Shown in pieces: positions 1-6,796 of a stretch of 35,814 nt of DNA. The notes under the pieces were generated by a model, which had not been told where the DNA came from, did no database searches, and saw nothing but the letters and a program-made list of their open reading frames with translations. Each line of letters begins with the position of its first letter. The stretch's first letter is position 1. Source of the stretch: Pseudomonadota bacterium (GTDB taxonomy: Bacteria > Myxococcota_A > Polyangia > Polyangiales > JAFGIB01); NCBI GenBank assembly GCA_017881185.1, contig JADGRE010000033.1, positions 1-35,814 of the forward strand. The letters run 5' to 3'. Position numbers and translations under genes: made by a program.

Positions 1-93
1 AGGAGCAATAGCCGGCGCTATTGTGACGAGGAGCAACGCAGCCATGCGCGCTCGGGACAAGCGAGAATGGGTCAAATCCTCCCGGTCAGAGCA

Positions 94-501
94 CTAGGGT
101 TTGAGGCAGATGCTGGTCACCGTGGGGTCGGGGCTGACGGCGCTGATGTCGGTGCAGGTCCAGGTCGGCGGACAGCTCTTGGGGTCGCCCATGCAGTTGA
201 GGCGGGTGCAGTAGAGGAGCCCCTGGGTGGCACAGGTCGCCGCGCCGCAGGCGCAGTCACCGTTGGTCGCACACTTGTCGCCGAAGTGATCGTAGGGTTT
301 GCAGCTGCTCACGGCGGTGCTTGCGGCATCGTCGGTGCCCGCGTCGTCTGCGGCGGCGTCGGCCACGCCCTTGCCGGCGTCGACAGGGGTCTTCAAGCAC
401 GAGCCGAAGGTGGCGGTGTAGCCGGGGTCGCAGGGGTGGGCCGGGTCGCAGGCCCACAGCCAAAGCAACGACCAGGGTAGGAGGATACCGATGCGCTTCA
501 T
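94..501 (-). CDS. small Cys-rich lipoprotein, function unknown
   Basis: Predicted 135-residue lipoprotein. The N-terminus is a short signal peptide ending in LWLWAC, with Cys18 as the likely lipidation site. It is followed by an Asp/Ala-rich linker (about residues 36-60: DAGKGVADAAADDAGTDDAA) and a C-terminal part with several Cys pairs (CACGAATCATQG, CTRLNCMGD) that could form disulfides in the periplasm. The ATG at 501 was preferred over an upstream in-frame start at 540 because the signal peptide begins there and GGAG lies about 6 bases before it. It follows the PstS-like gene by 13 bases, so the two are probably co-transcribed and could act together at the outer membrane. I do not recognise a family. 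The Asp-Ala-Gly linker style recurs in three other secreted proteins in this window. Confidence 0.75.
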   Translation of the reverse strand: MKRIGILLPWSLLWLWACDPAHPCDPGYTATFGSCLKTPVDAGKGVADAAADDAGTDDAASTAVSSCKPYDHFGDKCATNGDCACGAATCATQGLLYCTRLNCMGDPKSCPPTWTCTDISAVSPDPTVTSICLKP

Positions 502-514
502 GGCGTTCTCCGCT

Positions 515-1027
515 TCATGGTGCAAGCACCTTGCCGCCACTGATCCAGGCGACCACTCTCACCTCGGGGGTCAGCTCGGCACGCGGCACGTAGCCCACGG
601 CGCCCGCCAAGCTGGCGACGATACGTACCAGAATGGCGGACGAACTGACCACGCGCGGGGGCAGGCCGGCGCCTCGCACGCGTTTGTCGATCCAGAACCG
701 ACCGACCTGATCGGCATCCATGCGAAGCACGACGCGGTCGAAAAATGTGCGCGCGGCCGTGCCGGGGGGGTGATTGAAGACCAGGATGCGCCCTCCACCG
801 GAGGGCCAATCGCGCTGAACTTGGGTGAAGATGGCCTCGAGCTCGTAAGCCGAGAGCGATCTCACGGGCACGGCTCGGTTGACGATCACGGCGAGAGTCT
901 CGTCACGTGCGGCCTGCCCGTGTGCGGTGGGCTGTGGCAGACCCGCGAGACCCGCGCACAGCAAGCTGCCGAGCAGCAGGACCAGCAGAACGCCAGAACG
1001 CAGCCAAGCTGTGGGCCGTTGGTTCAT
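515..1027 (-). CDS. small PstS-like periplasmic binding protein
   Basis: 170 residues. It has an N-terminal signal peptide (about residues 1-38, ending near AHGQA) followed by a compact PBP-like domain. The opening strand DETLAVIVNRAVPVRSLSAYELEAIF is typical of the short single-domain 'phosphate ABC transporter substrate-binding' family (PstS-like). In that family the early segment is followed by an aromatic/Gly phosphate loop. Here IFTQVQRDWPSGGGRILVFN and the C-terminal GAVGYVPRAELTP match that layout. It is far shorter than true PstS (about 320 residues), and no PstA/B/C genes are nearby, so a role in phosphate import is only inferred. The start codon overlaps the stop of the porin-like gene by one base (TGATG), indicating translational coupling. 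Confidence 0.7.
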   Translation of the reverse strand: MNQRPTAWLRSGVLLVLLLGSLLCAGLAGLPQPTAHGQAARDETLAVIVNRAVPVRSLSAYELEAIFTQVQRDWPSGGGRILVFNHPPGTAARTFFDRVVLRMDADQVGRFWIDKRVRGAGLPPRVVSSSAILVRIVASLAGAVGYVPRAELTPEVRVVAWISGGKVLAP

Positions 1028-2556
1028 CAGAAAGCCATCACCAGGCGCGCCGCGAGCGTGTGCATGCCGTAGTCCCGCTGCGGACCGTGGAGGGTGAAGT
1101 TCTCGGAGCGGATGTACGAATAGAGCGTGCGAAGCGTGGTTGCCTGGCTCAGGTAGACGTTAATGCCGCCACCGCCCGTCACGAAACCCTCGCCGAGCAA
1201 GAGTGTCGGGTAGCGGACGATCTCGCCCAGCACGAGCGGTTCGAGCCCGAGCCAAGGCAAGCGGTAGGCGACCACCACGTACGCGTCCATGCGTACGGCG
1301 TCGGCCAGCGGATAGCCTGCGAACAACGCGCGCTTGCCGTTGTTGTACTGGGTGAGGTTCATCGCGTATTCGGAGCGAATGCGCAGCGCGTCCACGTCGA
1401 TCGACAGGTCGGCACCGGCTGCCGACTCGGTCTGATCGACGTCGATGACGCGCACGATGCCGAGCGTCCCGGTGGAGGTCGAGCCCACGGTCTTGGAGCG
1501 CTGCTGCGCGCTGCCGTGGAAGAACGAAGCGCCCAGCTGCAGCCCAATGGGACGACGCGTGGACAAGTACACGCGCGCGCCCACCGACTTGTCCTCGGTG
1601 TAGTCCACCGCGTCCAGCTCGCGACCGTTGCTGACGTACAAGTGATAGCCGAGCTCCCATGGCAAAAACAGAAAGCGCCCGAAGGCGTCTACGCCAGTCT
1701 GCCGCTCTGGGAAGATCTCGGCCGTCACCGAGAACGGCGCGCGCAACATGATGCGCGTGGGCGAGCCGTGATCGACGTTCCAGATGCCGTAGGGCGTGAG
1801 GAAGTAGCCCACGCGAACGTTGAAGGCGTCGTACGGGGTGTAGTCGATGTGCGCGCGCTCGAGGATCAGCGCCGACCAGCGTACGCTGGTGAAGCCACCG
1901 ACGCTGCTCGTGTAGTCGAAGATCGTGGTGTCGTGCGTGGTGAAGGTGTTGGTCTTGGCGTCGAGGGACTCCGCACCGTTCGGGAAGAGCGTGAGCCGCA
2001 CCTCGATCAGCGCGCGCCAGCGGTCGTCGGGCTTGGCGTCGAAGTACAGGTTGACGTTGCCCAGAACGAAGTTGCTCGCATCGGTGAGTGACAGCCCGGT
2101 GTCGTACAGACTGCCCCACACCTTCTGCATACCCGTGTCCGCGAAGCCATACACGCGCAGCATCGACTCGTCGGTCGCAAGCTCGGAACCGCCCGCTGTC
2201 CCACTCGCGAGCGCGGCGAGCGCTGCTTCTTGGGCGTCGGTGCCTGCGCTGGTGTTGCTAGCGTCGTTGTGAGCTTTCTGCCGATCGAGCTCCGCGCGCT
2301 GCGCGGCGAGCTCTTCACGCATCGCTTCGAGCTGGCCGCGCAGCTGCTCGAACGTCACCTCGGGCGCGGGCGTAGGCGCAGCGGGTGCAGCGGGCACAGG
2401 GGTGTCTGTGCTGCTGGAAGGCTCGAGCGCAGGCTGCGCAGCCGCAGGCGCTGCCAAAGGCACGGCTTGCGCGCATAGCAGCTGGGTCGGGCCGCTGATG
2501 CCGACGACCACCGCCAGCGTCATCCATCCGAGTGGAGCACTCGTTCGCCTCGTCAT
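1027..2556 (-). CDS. outer-membrane porin-like beta-barrel protein with coiled-coil N-terminus
   Basis: 509 residues. A signal peptide (about 1-30, ending CAQA) is followed by a Pro/Ala-rich linker, then a short coiled coil (EQLRGQLEAMREELAAQRAEL, about residues 70-92), then a long stretch of alternating aromatic/hydrophobic strands ending in VMAF. A C-terminal Phe is the usual BAM-recognition signal for outer-membrane barrels. Coiled coil plus barrel is the layout of phosphate-selective and other trimeric porins. GAAGGACGC precedes the ATG at 2556 and supports this start. It is the first gene of a three-gene operon with the PstS-like protein and a lipoprotein, so an oxyanion-uptake role is plausible but unproven. 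The substrate cannot be read from the sequence. Confidence 0.75.
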   Translation of the reverse strand: MTRRTSAPLGWMTLAVVVGISGPTQLLCAQAVPLAAPAAAQPALEPSSSTDTPVPAAPAAPTPAPEVTFEQLRGQLEAMREELAAQRAELDRQKAHNDASNTSAGTDAQEAALAALASGTAGGSELATDESMLRVYGFADTGMQKVWGSLYDTGLSLTDASNFVLGNVNLYFDAKPDDRWRALIEVRLTLFPNGAESLDAKTNTFTTHDTTIFDYTSSVGGFTSVRWSALILERAHIDYTPYDAFNVRVGYFLTPYGIWNVDHGSPTRIMLRAPFSVTAEIFPERQTGVDAFGRFLFLPWELGYHLYVSNGRELDAVDYTEDKSVGARVYLSTRRPIGLQLGASFFHGSAQQRSKTVGSTSTGTLGIVRVIDVDQTESAAGADLSIDVDALRIRSEYAMNLTQYNNGKRALFAGYPLADAVRMDAYVVVAYRLPWLGLEPLVLGEIVRYPTLLLGEGFVTGGGGINVYLSQATTLRTLYSYIRSENFTLHGPQRDYGMHTLAARLVMAF

Positions 2557-2721
2557 GCGTCCTTCCCACCTAGGGGCTGTGCAACGGACAGCGCTCGAAG
2601 CGCCGTCGGTGTCGCACCGCCGAGGCGAGGATCGTCACGTGCGAGAATCTGCCGTGGCAACACTGATTCCATGCGCCAGCAAGATTTGTAGCGCAATGGA
2701 CCCCGTTCCCCTACACGGATC

Positions 2722-2744
2722 ACACGCGGCTCGCACCCGCGTGT
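2722..2744 (-). terminator. terminator-like hairpin after the lipoprotein gene
   Basis: ACACGCGG and CCGCGTGT form a perfect 8-bp inverted repeat around a 7-base loop. It lies about 35 bases beyond the stop codon of the leftward lipoprotein gene that ends at 2779. No T-run follows, so it is either a weak intrinsic terminator or an mRNA 3' stabiliser. The rest of 2557-2778 shows no gene. Confidence 0.4.
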
Positions 2745-2778
2745 CAGGCAGGCGTGACGTGGTGCAACGCCAGCCTGC

Positions 2779-3471
2779 TTACAGACACGCTTGCTGCGTG
2801 CACGCACCGCCGGGCGGGGTGCAGATACCGCAGCTCGCGTTGCAGCACTCCTGGTCGACGGGGCACGTAGTCTTGCCGCAGGTCGGGCCGGTCGCGGCCG
2901 CCACACATGTGCATTGCGTGCTGTCCCAGACCTTGCCCTTCACGCACAACACCTTGTCGACGCACACGCACAGGCCACCGCAATCGGCGCCGCCTTTGTT
3001 GGGATCGCAGCTGTCGCGCGGGTCGTCCACGCACTGCCCGCTACCAGGACATGGGCGCGCGGCGATGCCGCCGCAGGTCGGGTTGTCGACACATTGCGAC
3101 AACGGCGGACAGGGCGCCTTGATGCACTGCACCTGCACGAGCGCGCAATGCTGGTAGGCCGCACACGCGGGGTTGCAGTCGGAGGAGGGCGCACCCGCGT
3201 CAGCTGAAACTGTGCCGGCGTCTTTGCCGCCGGGCAGCGTACCGCCCGCATCGGGGCCGTGGCCCGGAGGTTGACCGCTTCCGGCGTCGGTCGAACCACC
3301 CGTGGTGCCTGCGTTGCCGCCGCCCATGCTGCCGGCGTCGTGCTGCGAGCCTGGCACGTGCGCCGAGCCGCCGTCGGCGCCGGAGGAACCCCCGCCGCTG
3401 CCCGACTTCGGACAGCCCGCGAGGGACAAGCACAGCGCGATGGCGACGGCGATAGGTGCGAGCTTGAGCAT
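2779..3471 (-). CDS. Cys-rich lipoprotein with Gly/Asp/Ala linker
   Basis: 230 residues. The signal peptide MLKLAPIAVAIALCLSLAGC ends in the lipobox LAGC. Next comes a low-complexity linker (about residues 21-85) rich in Gly, Ser, Asp-Ala-Gly and Pro. The rest is a Cys-dense domain with about two dozen Cys, including the segments CAAYQHCALVQVQCIKAPC and CCNASCGICTPPGGAC, suggesting a disulfide-stabilised surface or periplasmic module. The C-terminal half resembles the short extracellular Cys-repeat proteins common in Myxococcota, but I can assign no function. The ATG at 3471 was chosen because it begins the signal peptide. The open frame continues upstream to 3810 but reads into the neighbouring methyltransferase gene. 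AAGGAA lies about 14 bases upstream of the ATG. Confidence 0.75.
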   Translation of the reverse strand: MLKLAPIAVAIALCLSLAGCPKSGSGGGSSGADGGSAHVPGSQHDAGSMGGGNAGTTGGSTDAGSGQPPGHGPDAGGTLPGGKDAGTVSADAGAPSSDCNPACAAYQHCALVQVQCIKAPCPPLSQCVDNPTCGGIAARPCPGSGQCVDDPRDSCDPNKGGADCGGLCVCVDKVLCVKGKVWDSTQCTCVAAATGPTCGKTTCPVDQECCNASCGICTPPGGACTQQACL

Positions 3472-3577
3472 GATCGAATACCCGTGTTCCTTGTGTGTGG
3501 CCGCGCGCTGATGCTTCCGTGACGATGCGCGCAAAAAGCCGTGTGGGAACGAATCACAGACTAGCGAGAGATGGCCA

Positions 3578-3614
3578 CCATGGCAAAGGCTGGCCGCCAT
3601 GGCAAAGGCTGGCC
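3578..3614. repeat. two-copy tandem repeat, period 19
   Basis: CCATGGCAAAGGCTGGCC occurs at 3578-3595 and again, identically, at 3597-3614, separated by one base. It lies in the 164-base gap between the rRNA methyltransferase stop and the start of the lipoprotein gene, so it could sit in the lipoprotein promoter region. No further copies were seen in the window. Confidence 0.85.
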
Positions 3615-3635
3615 AAGCGGACACGACCCGCCCAC

Positions 3636-4940
3636 TCACAGAATGCGCAGCGCCAGCACCTTGAGGTAATCGCCTTCGGGAAAACCTAGCAGTTTCGGGT
3701 GGTCGGCGGGTGCCCCGCTGCGCTCGAGGACCTGCACTACGCGGCGCGCCTTGGCGGCGGCGCGCTGCAGGCTGTCCTCGAAATCGACGCGGGTGACGTG
3801 GCTCGAGCACGACGCGGCCAGGTAGTAGCCCGCAGGCGTGAGCACCCGCATCACGCCCAGGTGCAAGGCATCGTAGGCGTGCAAGGCGGCTTCGCGCGCG
3901 TTCTGCCGCGGCGCGAAGTTGGGTGGGTCGGCGACCACGAATTGAAAACGCTGGCCACGCGCACCAGCGGCTGCAAGATATTCGATGGCGTCAGCTGCAA
4001 CCACTTGGTGCTGTTCTTCAGCGAGCCCGTTGGCGGCCCAGGACTTGTGGGCGAGCTCGAGCGCTGGCTTGGCGATGTCCACGGTGGTGACATGGCTGCT
4101 GCCGCCGAGCCCGGCCGCCACGGAGAAGCCGCCCGTATAGCCGTACAAGTTCAACACCGATAGACCGCGCGCGAGCTCGCCCACGCGCGCACGCGATTGA
4201 CGGTGATCGAGGAACAGACCGGTCTTTTGGCCCTCGAAGAGATTCACGCACAGCAGCATGCCGTGCTCGCGCACGTAGAGCTCTGGCTCGGGCCGCTCGC
4301 CCCAGACATGGTCTACCGACAGCTCCTGACGCTTGCCGGTGCGCAGCAGCAAGCCCTCGACGCCCAGCGCAGGCAAGCGAGCGCAGAGCAGGCGCAGCCA
4401 GCTGTCGCGGTGGGCAAGCGCGGCATCGCCATCGAGCTTGAGCACGGCATAGCGTCCGTAGCGGTCGCAGACCACGCCCGGCAGGCGATCGCCCTCGCCG
4501 TGCAGCAAGCGGTAGGCGTCGGTGTCGGCGGGCGCGACGCGCGCGCGCAGCTCGAGCGCTTGATCGATGCGCTGAGCAAACAACTTCTCGTCCACCGGCT
4601 CGTCGCTCAACGTGAGCACGCGTACGCCGATGGGACCGTCATCGGCCAGGCCTGCGGCGACGAAGCGGCCTTGCTTGTCGAGCACGCGCACGACCGCGCC
4701 TGCGGGAGCGTCGAACGGCTCGGCCAGCGCATCGCGAAACACCCACGGATGGCCGGCGCGCAGCGCACGCTCGAGCGGCTTGCGCAGGCGCGCCACGGTG
4801 GGAGCGCCGTAGCTGCCGTGGCTACCGTGGCTGCTGTGGCTGCTGTGATTGCCGTGACCGGCAGCGGTGCGGCCGGACGCGGGCGCTTGCTGCGGGCGCT
4901 GCTTGCGCGACGGGGGTGGAGCTGCGGCGCGACGCGTCAT
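3636..4940 (-). CDS. rlmI: class I SAM-dependent rRNA (cytosine-C5) methyltransferase, RlmI type
   Basis: 434 residues; E. coli RlmI has about 396. The family adds a methyl group to C5 of 23S rRNA C1962 using S-adenosylmethionine. Order of parts: a basic, His/Ser/Gly-rich N-terminal extension (residues 1-50, with HSSHSSHGSHGSYG at 32-45); a PUA-like RNA-binding domain (about 50-125, GHPWVFRDAL); an EEHUD-type linker; and a Rossmann methyltransferase domain with LNLYGYTGGFSVAAG (about 262-277), DPPNF (about 337) and the catalytic-Cys loop ASCSSHV (about 378). All catalytic motifs are intact. The start overlaps the stop of the upstream cupin gene by one base. It is therefore the third gene of an ECF sigma / ChrR-like / methyltransferase operon. 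The N-terminal extension is the unusual part. If it is not translated, an internal start would be needed, but none with a good ribosome site was seen. Confidence 0.85.
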   Translation of the reverse strand: MTRRAAAPPPSRKQRPQQAPASGRTAAGHGNHSSHSSHGSHGSYGAPTVARLRKPLERALRAGHPWVFRDALAEPFDAPAGAVVRVLDKQGRFVAAGLADDGPIGVRVLTLSDEPVDEKLFAQRIDQALELRARVAPADTDAYRLLHGEGDRLPGVVCDRYGRYAVLKLDGDAALAHRDSWLRLLCARLPALGVEGLLLRTGKRQELSVDHVWGERPEPELYVREHGMLLCVNLFEGQKTGLFLDHRQSRARVGELARGLSVLNLYGYTGGFSVAAGLGGSSHVTTVDIAKPALELAHKSWAANGLAEEQHQVVAADAIEYLAAAGARGQRFQFVVADPPNFAPRQNAREAALHAYDALHLGVMRVLTPAGYYLAASCSSHVTRVDFEDSLQRAAAKARRVVQVLERSGAPADHPKLLGFPEGDYLKVLALRIL

Positions 4941-5554
4941 CAGCGCGGCGTGTAGGTCTGCGGACCGACGCGCAGACCTCGTTGTATGACGGCGAGCTTG
5001 AGCAGGTCGGGACCGCCGGCCGGCACCGAGAATCCGTGGGCGCTGCCGGCGACCATCACGGACTCTTCGCCCGCGGTCCAGAGCTTGCCGGTGACGCCGT
5101 CACGGTAGGCGCCTTGCATGATCAGCACACGTTCTTCACCGAAGTGCTCGTGCTCGGGGAAATCGAGGCCCGCCTGCACGCGCACGAAACCTCGCACGGC
5201 GTCCGCCACGCTCGGGCCGCCGTCGACCCACAGAAACGACACGCCAGGTAGCTCCGTGCTCCAGCCGGCGGGGTCGTCGATACGCTCGAGCAGTGCCTTG
5301 GCGCGCTCGAGGCTCAGGTCGAGCAGGCGCGCCACTTGGACCGCGAAACGTGCGAGCCGGCCTGGCTGGGCGGCGGAAGTCAGCAGGCGCGCACGCAGCG
5401 CTTCGCTCGGCTGCTCCTGCGGCAACGCCTCACTCAGCTGCGTCAAGAGCTGCAACGCAGCGTTGCTGTGGCTGCCGTCGGCGCCTGTCGCCGGCAGCAG
5501 CTCGGCTGCCTCGCGCAAGAACGCATCCAACTGCTCGTCGCGTTCCTGACTCAT
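4940..5554 (-). CDS. ChrR-like cupin, putative anti-sigma factor
   Basis: 204 residues. The C-terminal half (about 105-200) is a ChrR-type cupin with the metal-ligand pattern HEHFGEE followed by a later His in GSAHGF, the HxHxxxE...H set known from Rhodobacter ChrR. The helical N-terminal half occupies the place of the anti-sigma domain. It contains no Cys at all, so the His/Cys zinc site of classical ChrR is missing. Its ATGA overlap with the ECF sigma gene directly upstream supports a sigma/anti-sigma pair. By family analogy it would hold the sigma factor inactive until singlet oxygen, metal or another oxidative stress signal is sensed, but the sensing mode must differ from ChrR. It could instead be a co-regulator that does not bind sigma. 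Confidence 0.8.
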   Translation of the reverse strand: MSQERDEQLDAFLREAAELLPATGADGSHSNAALQLLTQLSEALPQEQPSEALRARLLTSAAQPGRLARFAVQVARLLDLSLERAKALLERIDDPAGWSTELPGVSFLWVDGGPSVADAVRGFVRVQAGLDFPEHEHFGEERVLIMQGAYRDGVTGKLWTAGEESVMVAGSAHGFSVPAGGPDLLKLAVIQRGLRVGPQTYTPR

Positions 5555-6156
5555 GACGCTTCCCTCTGCGACACGCCGAGCTCGCCACGCAAGCGGGTCA
5601 TCGCGGCGGAGACGCGCGACTTCACCGTGCCGATGGGAATGCCGAGCTGATCGGCCACTTCCTGGAACGTCAACCCGGCGAAGTAGCCGAGCTCGAGCAC
5701 TTCACGCTGACCCTGCGGCAGCGTGTCCACCAGCGCGCGCAAGCGCGAGCCATCGAGCGCGCGCTCGAGCCGCTCCTGACCGCCGCCACGGGCGGGCTCT
5801 GCATCGAGCGACTCGGTGCGTGAGAAGGCGTGAGAGCGCACGCGGTCGAGACAGCGCGAGCGCATGCGCAGGAGCAGCCAAGTCTTCACGGCGCTGCGGC
5901 GCGGGTCGTAGTCGCCGGCGTGGCGCCAGGCTTCGAGGAATACGTCGTGCAGCAGGTCTTCGGCTTCACGGCGCACGCCGACGATGCGTAGGCCCAGGGC
6001 CAGCATCACTGCGGCGTGCCGGTCGTACAGCGACCCGAGCGCCTGCCGGTCCCCAGCGGCGCACTGGCGCAGCAACTCGACATCGTCAGCAATCCCCGGT
6101 GGCACGGCACGAGAATGGACGAAGGCAGGTGGCCAGGCAACCGGCATCTCCAGCAT
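5551..6156 (-). CDS. ECF-type RNA polymerase sigma factor
   Basis: About 201 residues. Sigma region 2 runs about 22-90 (ELLRQCAAGDRQALGSLYDR, then AEDLLHDVFLEAWRHAGDYD). Sigma region 4 runs about 140-190 (LPQGQREVLELGYFAGLTF, QEVADQLGIPIGTVKSRVSA), a clear helix-turn-helix for the -35 element. There is no long C-terminal extension. The start is uncertain. An ATG at 6156 is used here, but an in-frame TTG at 6174 preceded by GGAAGAG is possible and would add six residues. The gene overlaps the downstream ChrR-like cupin by four bases, so it is probably autoregulated together with it. Two small inverted repeats lie just upstream. Confidence 0.9.
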   Translation of the reverse strand: MLEMPVAWPPAFVHSRAVPPGIADDVELLRQCAAGDRQALGSLYDRHAAVMLALGLRIVGVRREAEDLLHDVFLEAWRHAGDYDPRRSAVKTWLLLRMRSRCLDRVRSHAFSRTESLDAEPARGGGQERLERALDGSRLRALVDTLPQGQREVLELGYFAGLTFQEVADQLGIPIGTVKSRVSAAMTRLRGELGVSQREAS

Positions 6157-6180
6157 GTCTGGATTGCGGGCCAAAGACTC

Positions 6181-6227
6181 TTCCGGTTCGGAAGGCGGCC
6201 GACCACTGCGCGGCGCATACGTTATGC
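6181..6227. promoter_or_regulatory. divergent promoter region with two small inverted repeats
   Basis: The gap between the leftward ECF sigma gene and the rightward CBS gene holds TTCCG-GTT-CGGAA (6181-6193) and GCATA-CGT-TATGC (6215-6227), each a 5+3+5 inverted repeat. The second is the most AT-rich point of the gap and could cover a -10 region in either direction. AGGAGAA stands before the CBS ATG at 6255. Operator function is inferred only. Confidence 0.3.
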
Positions 6228-6254
6228 TTGGCCGGATCGACGTAGGAGAACCCC

Positions 6255-6764
6255 ATGACCAGCTCTTCGCCCGAAGCTGCGCCGCTGCTGGCGCGCGACG
6301 TCATGAAAACGCCGGTGGTGACCGTGACCCCCGACACGACCCTCGTGGAGCTGGAGCGCTGCTTGTTGCGCGAGCGCATCGGTGGCGCGCCCGTGGTCGC
6401 GGGCGGCAAGCTCGTGGGCATGGTGTCGCGTTCGGATCTGGTGCGGGTGCTGAGTCTGGAGCAGTCGATGGCCGAGGTGCAACACGGCGCCTTCGCCCGA
6501 CAAGCCCAAGAGGGTCAGCGTCGCAGTCTGGCTGAGATCGGTCAGCAGGTCGGTGAACGCATGCAGGTGTTGACGGTGCAGCACGCGATGACCGAGGTGC
6601 GCGCGCGCGTGGCGCCCGATGCGCCGGTGCGAGAGGTCGCGGCGTTGATGACAAAGCATTCGATCCACCGCGTGCTGGTGGTGAGCGGCGAGCAGCTACT
6701 GGGCGTGGTGTCGCGCATCGACCTGGTACGGCTGATCGCGGATGGGCGGTTGCGCGAGGTGTGA
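6255..6764 (+). CDS. two-CBS-domain protein
   Basis: 169 residues, soluble. Two CBS domains occupy nearly the whole chain: CBS1 about 10-70 (DVMKTPVVTVTPDTTLVE...RIGGAPVVAGGKLVGMVSRSD) and CBS2 about 107-165 (HAMTEVRARVAPDAPVREVA...HSIHRVLVVSGEQLLGVVS). An insert of about 35 residues lies between them. A Bateman pair of this kind usually binds an adenine nucleotide and acts as an energy or redox sensor. No effector domain is fused, so the partner is unknown. A good ribosome site (AGGAGAA, 5 bases before ATG) fixes the start. It is transcribed away from the ECF sigma operon from a shared promoter region. Confidence 0.88.
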   Translation: MTSSSPEAAPLLARDVMKTPVVTVTPDTTLVELERCLLRERIGGAPVVAGGKLVGMVSRSDLVRVLSLEQSMAEVQHGAFARQAQEGQRRSLAEIGQQVGERMQVLTVQHAMTEVRARVAPDAPVREVAALMTKHSIHRVLVVSGEQLLGVVSRIDLVRLIADGRLREV

Positions 6765-6796
6765 GGCGGGGGGCGCACAGAACGTTCGCCAAGATC

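Noticed and set aside
907-2091. Long rightward open frame opposite the porin gene
   Set aside because: Arg/Val/Ala-rich shadow of the GC-rich antisense gene with no domain or ribosome site; the leftward frame has a signal peptide, barrel strands and terminal Phe.
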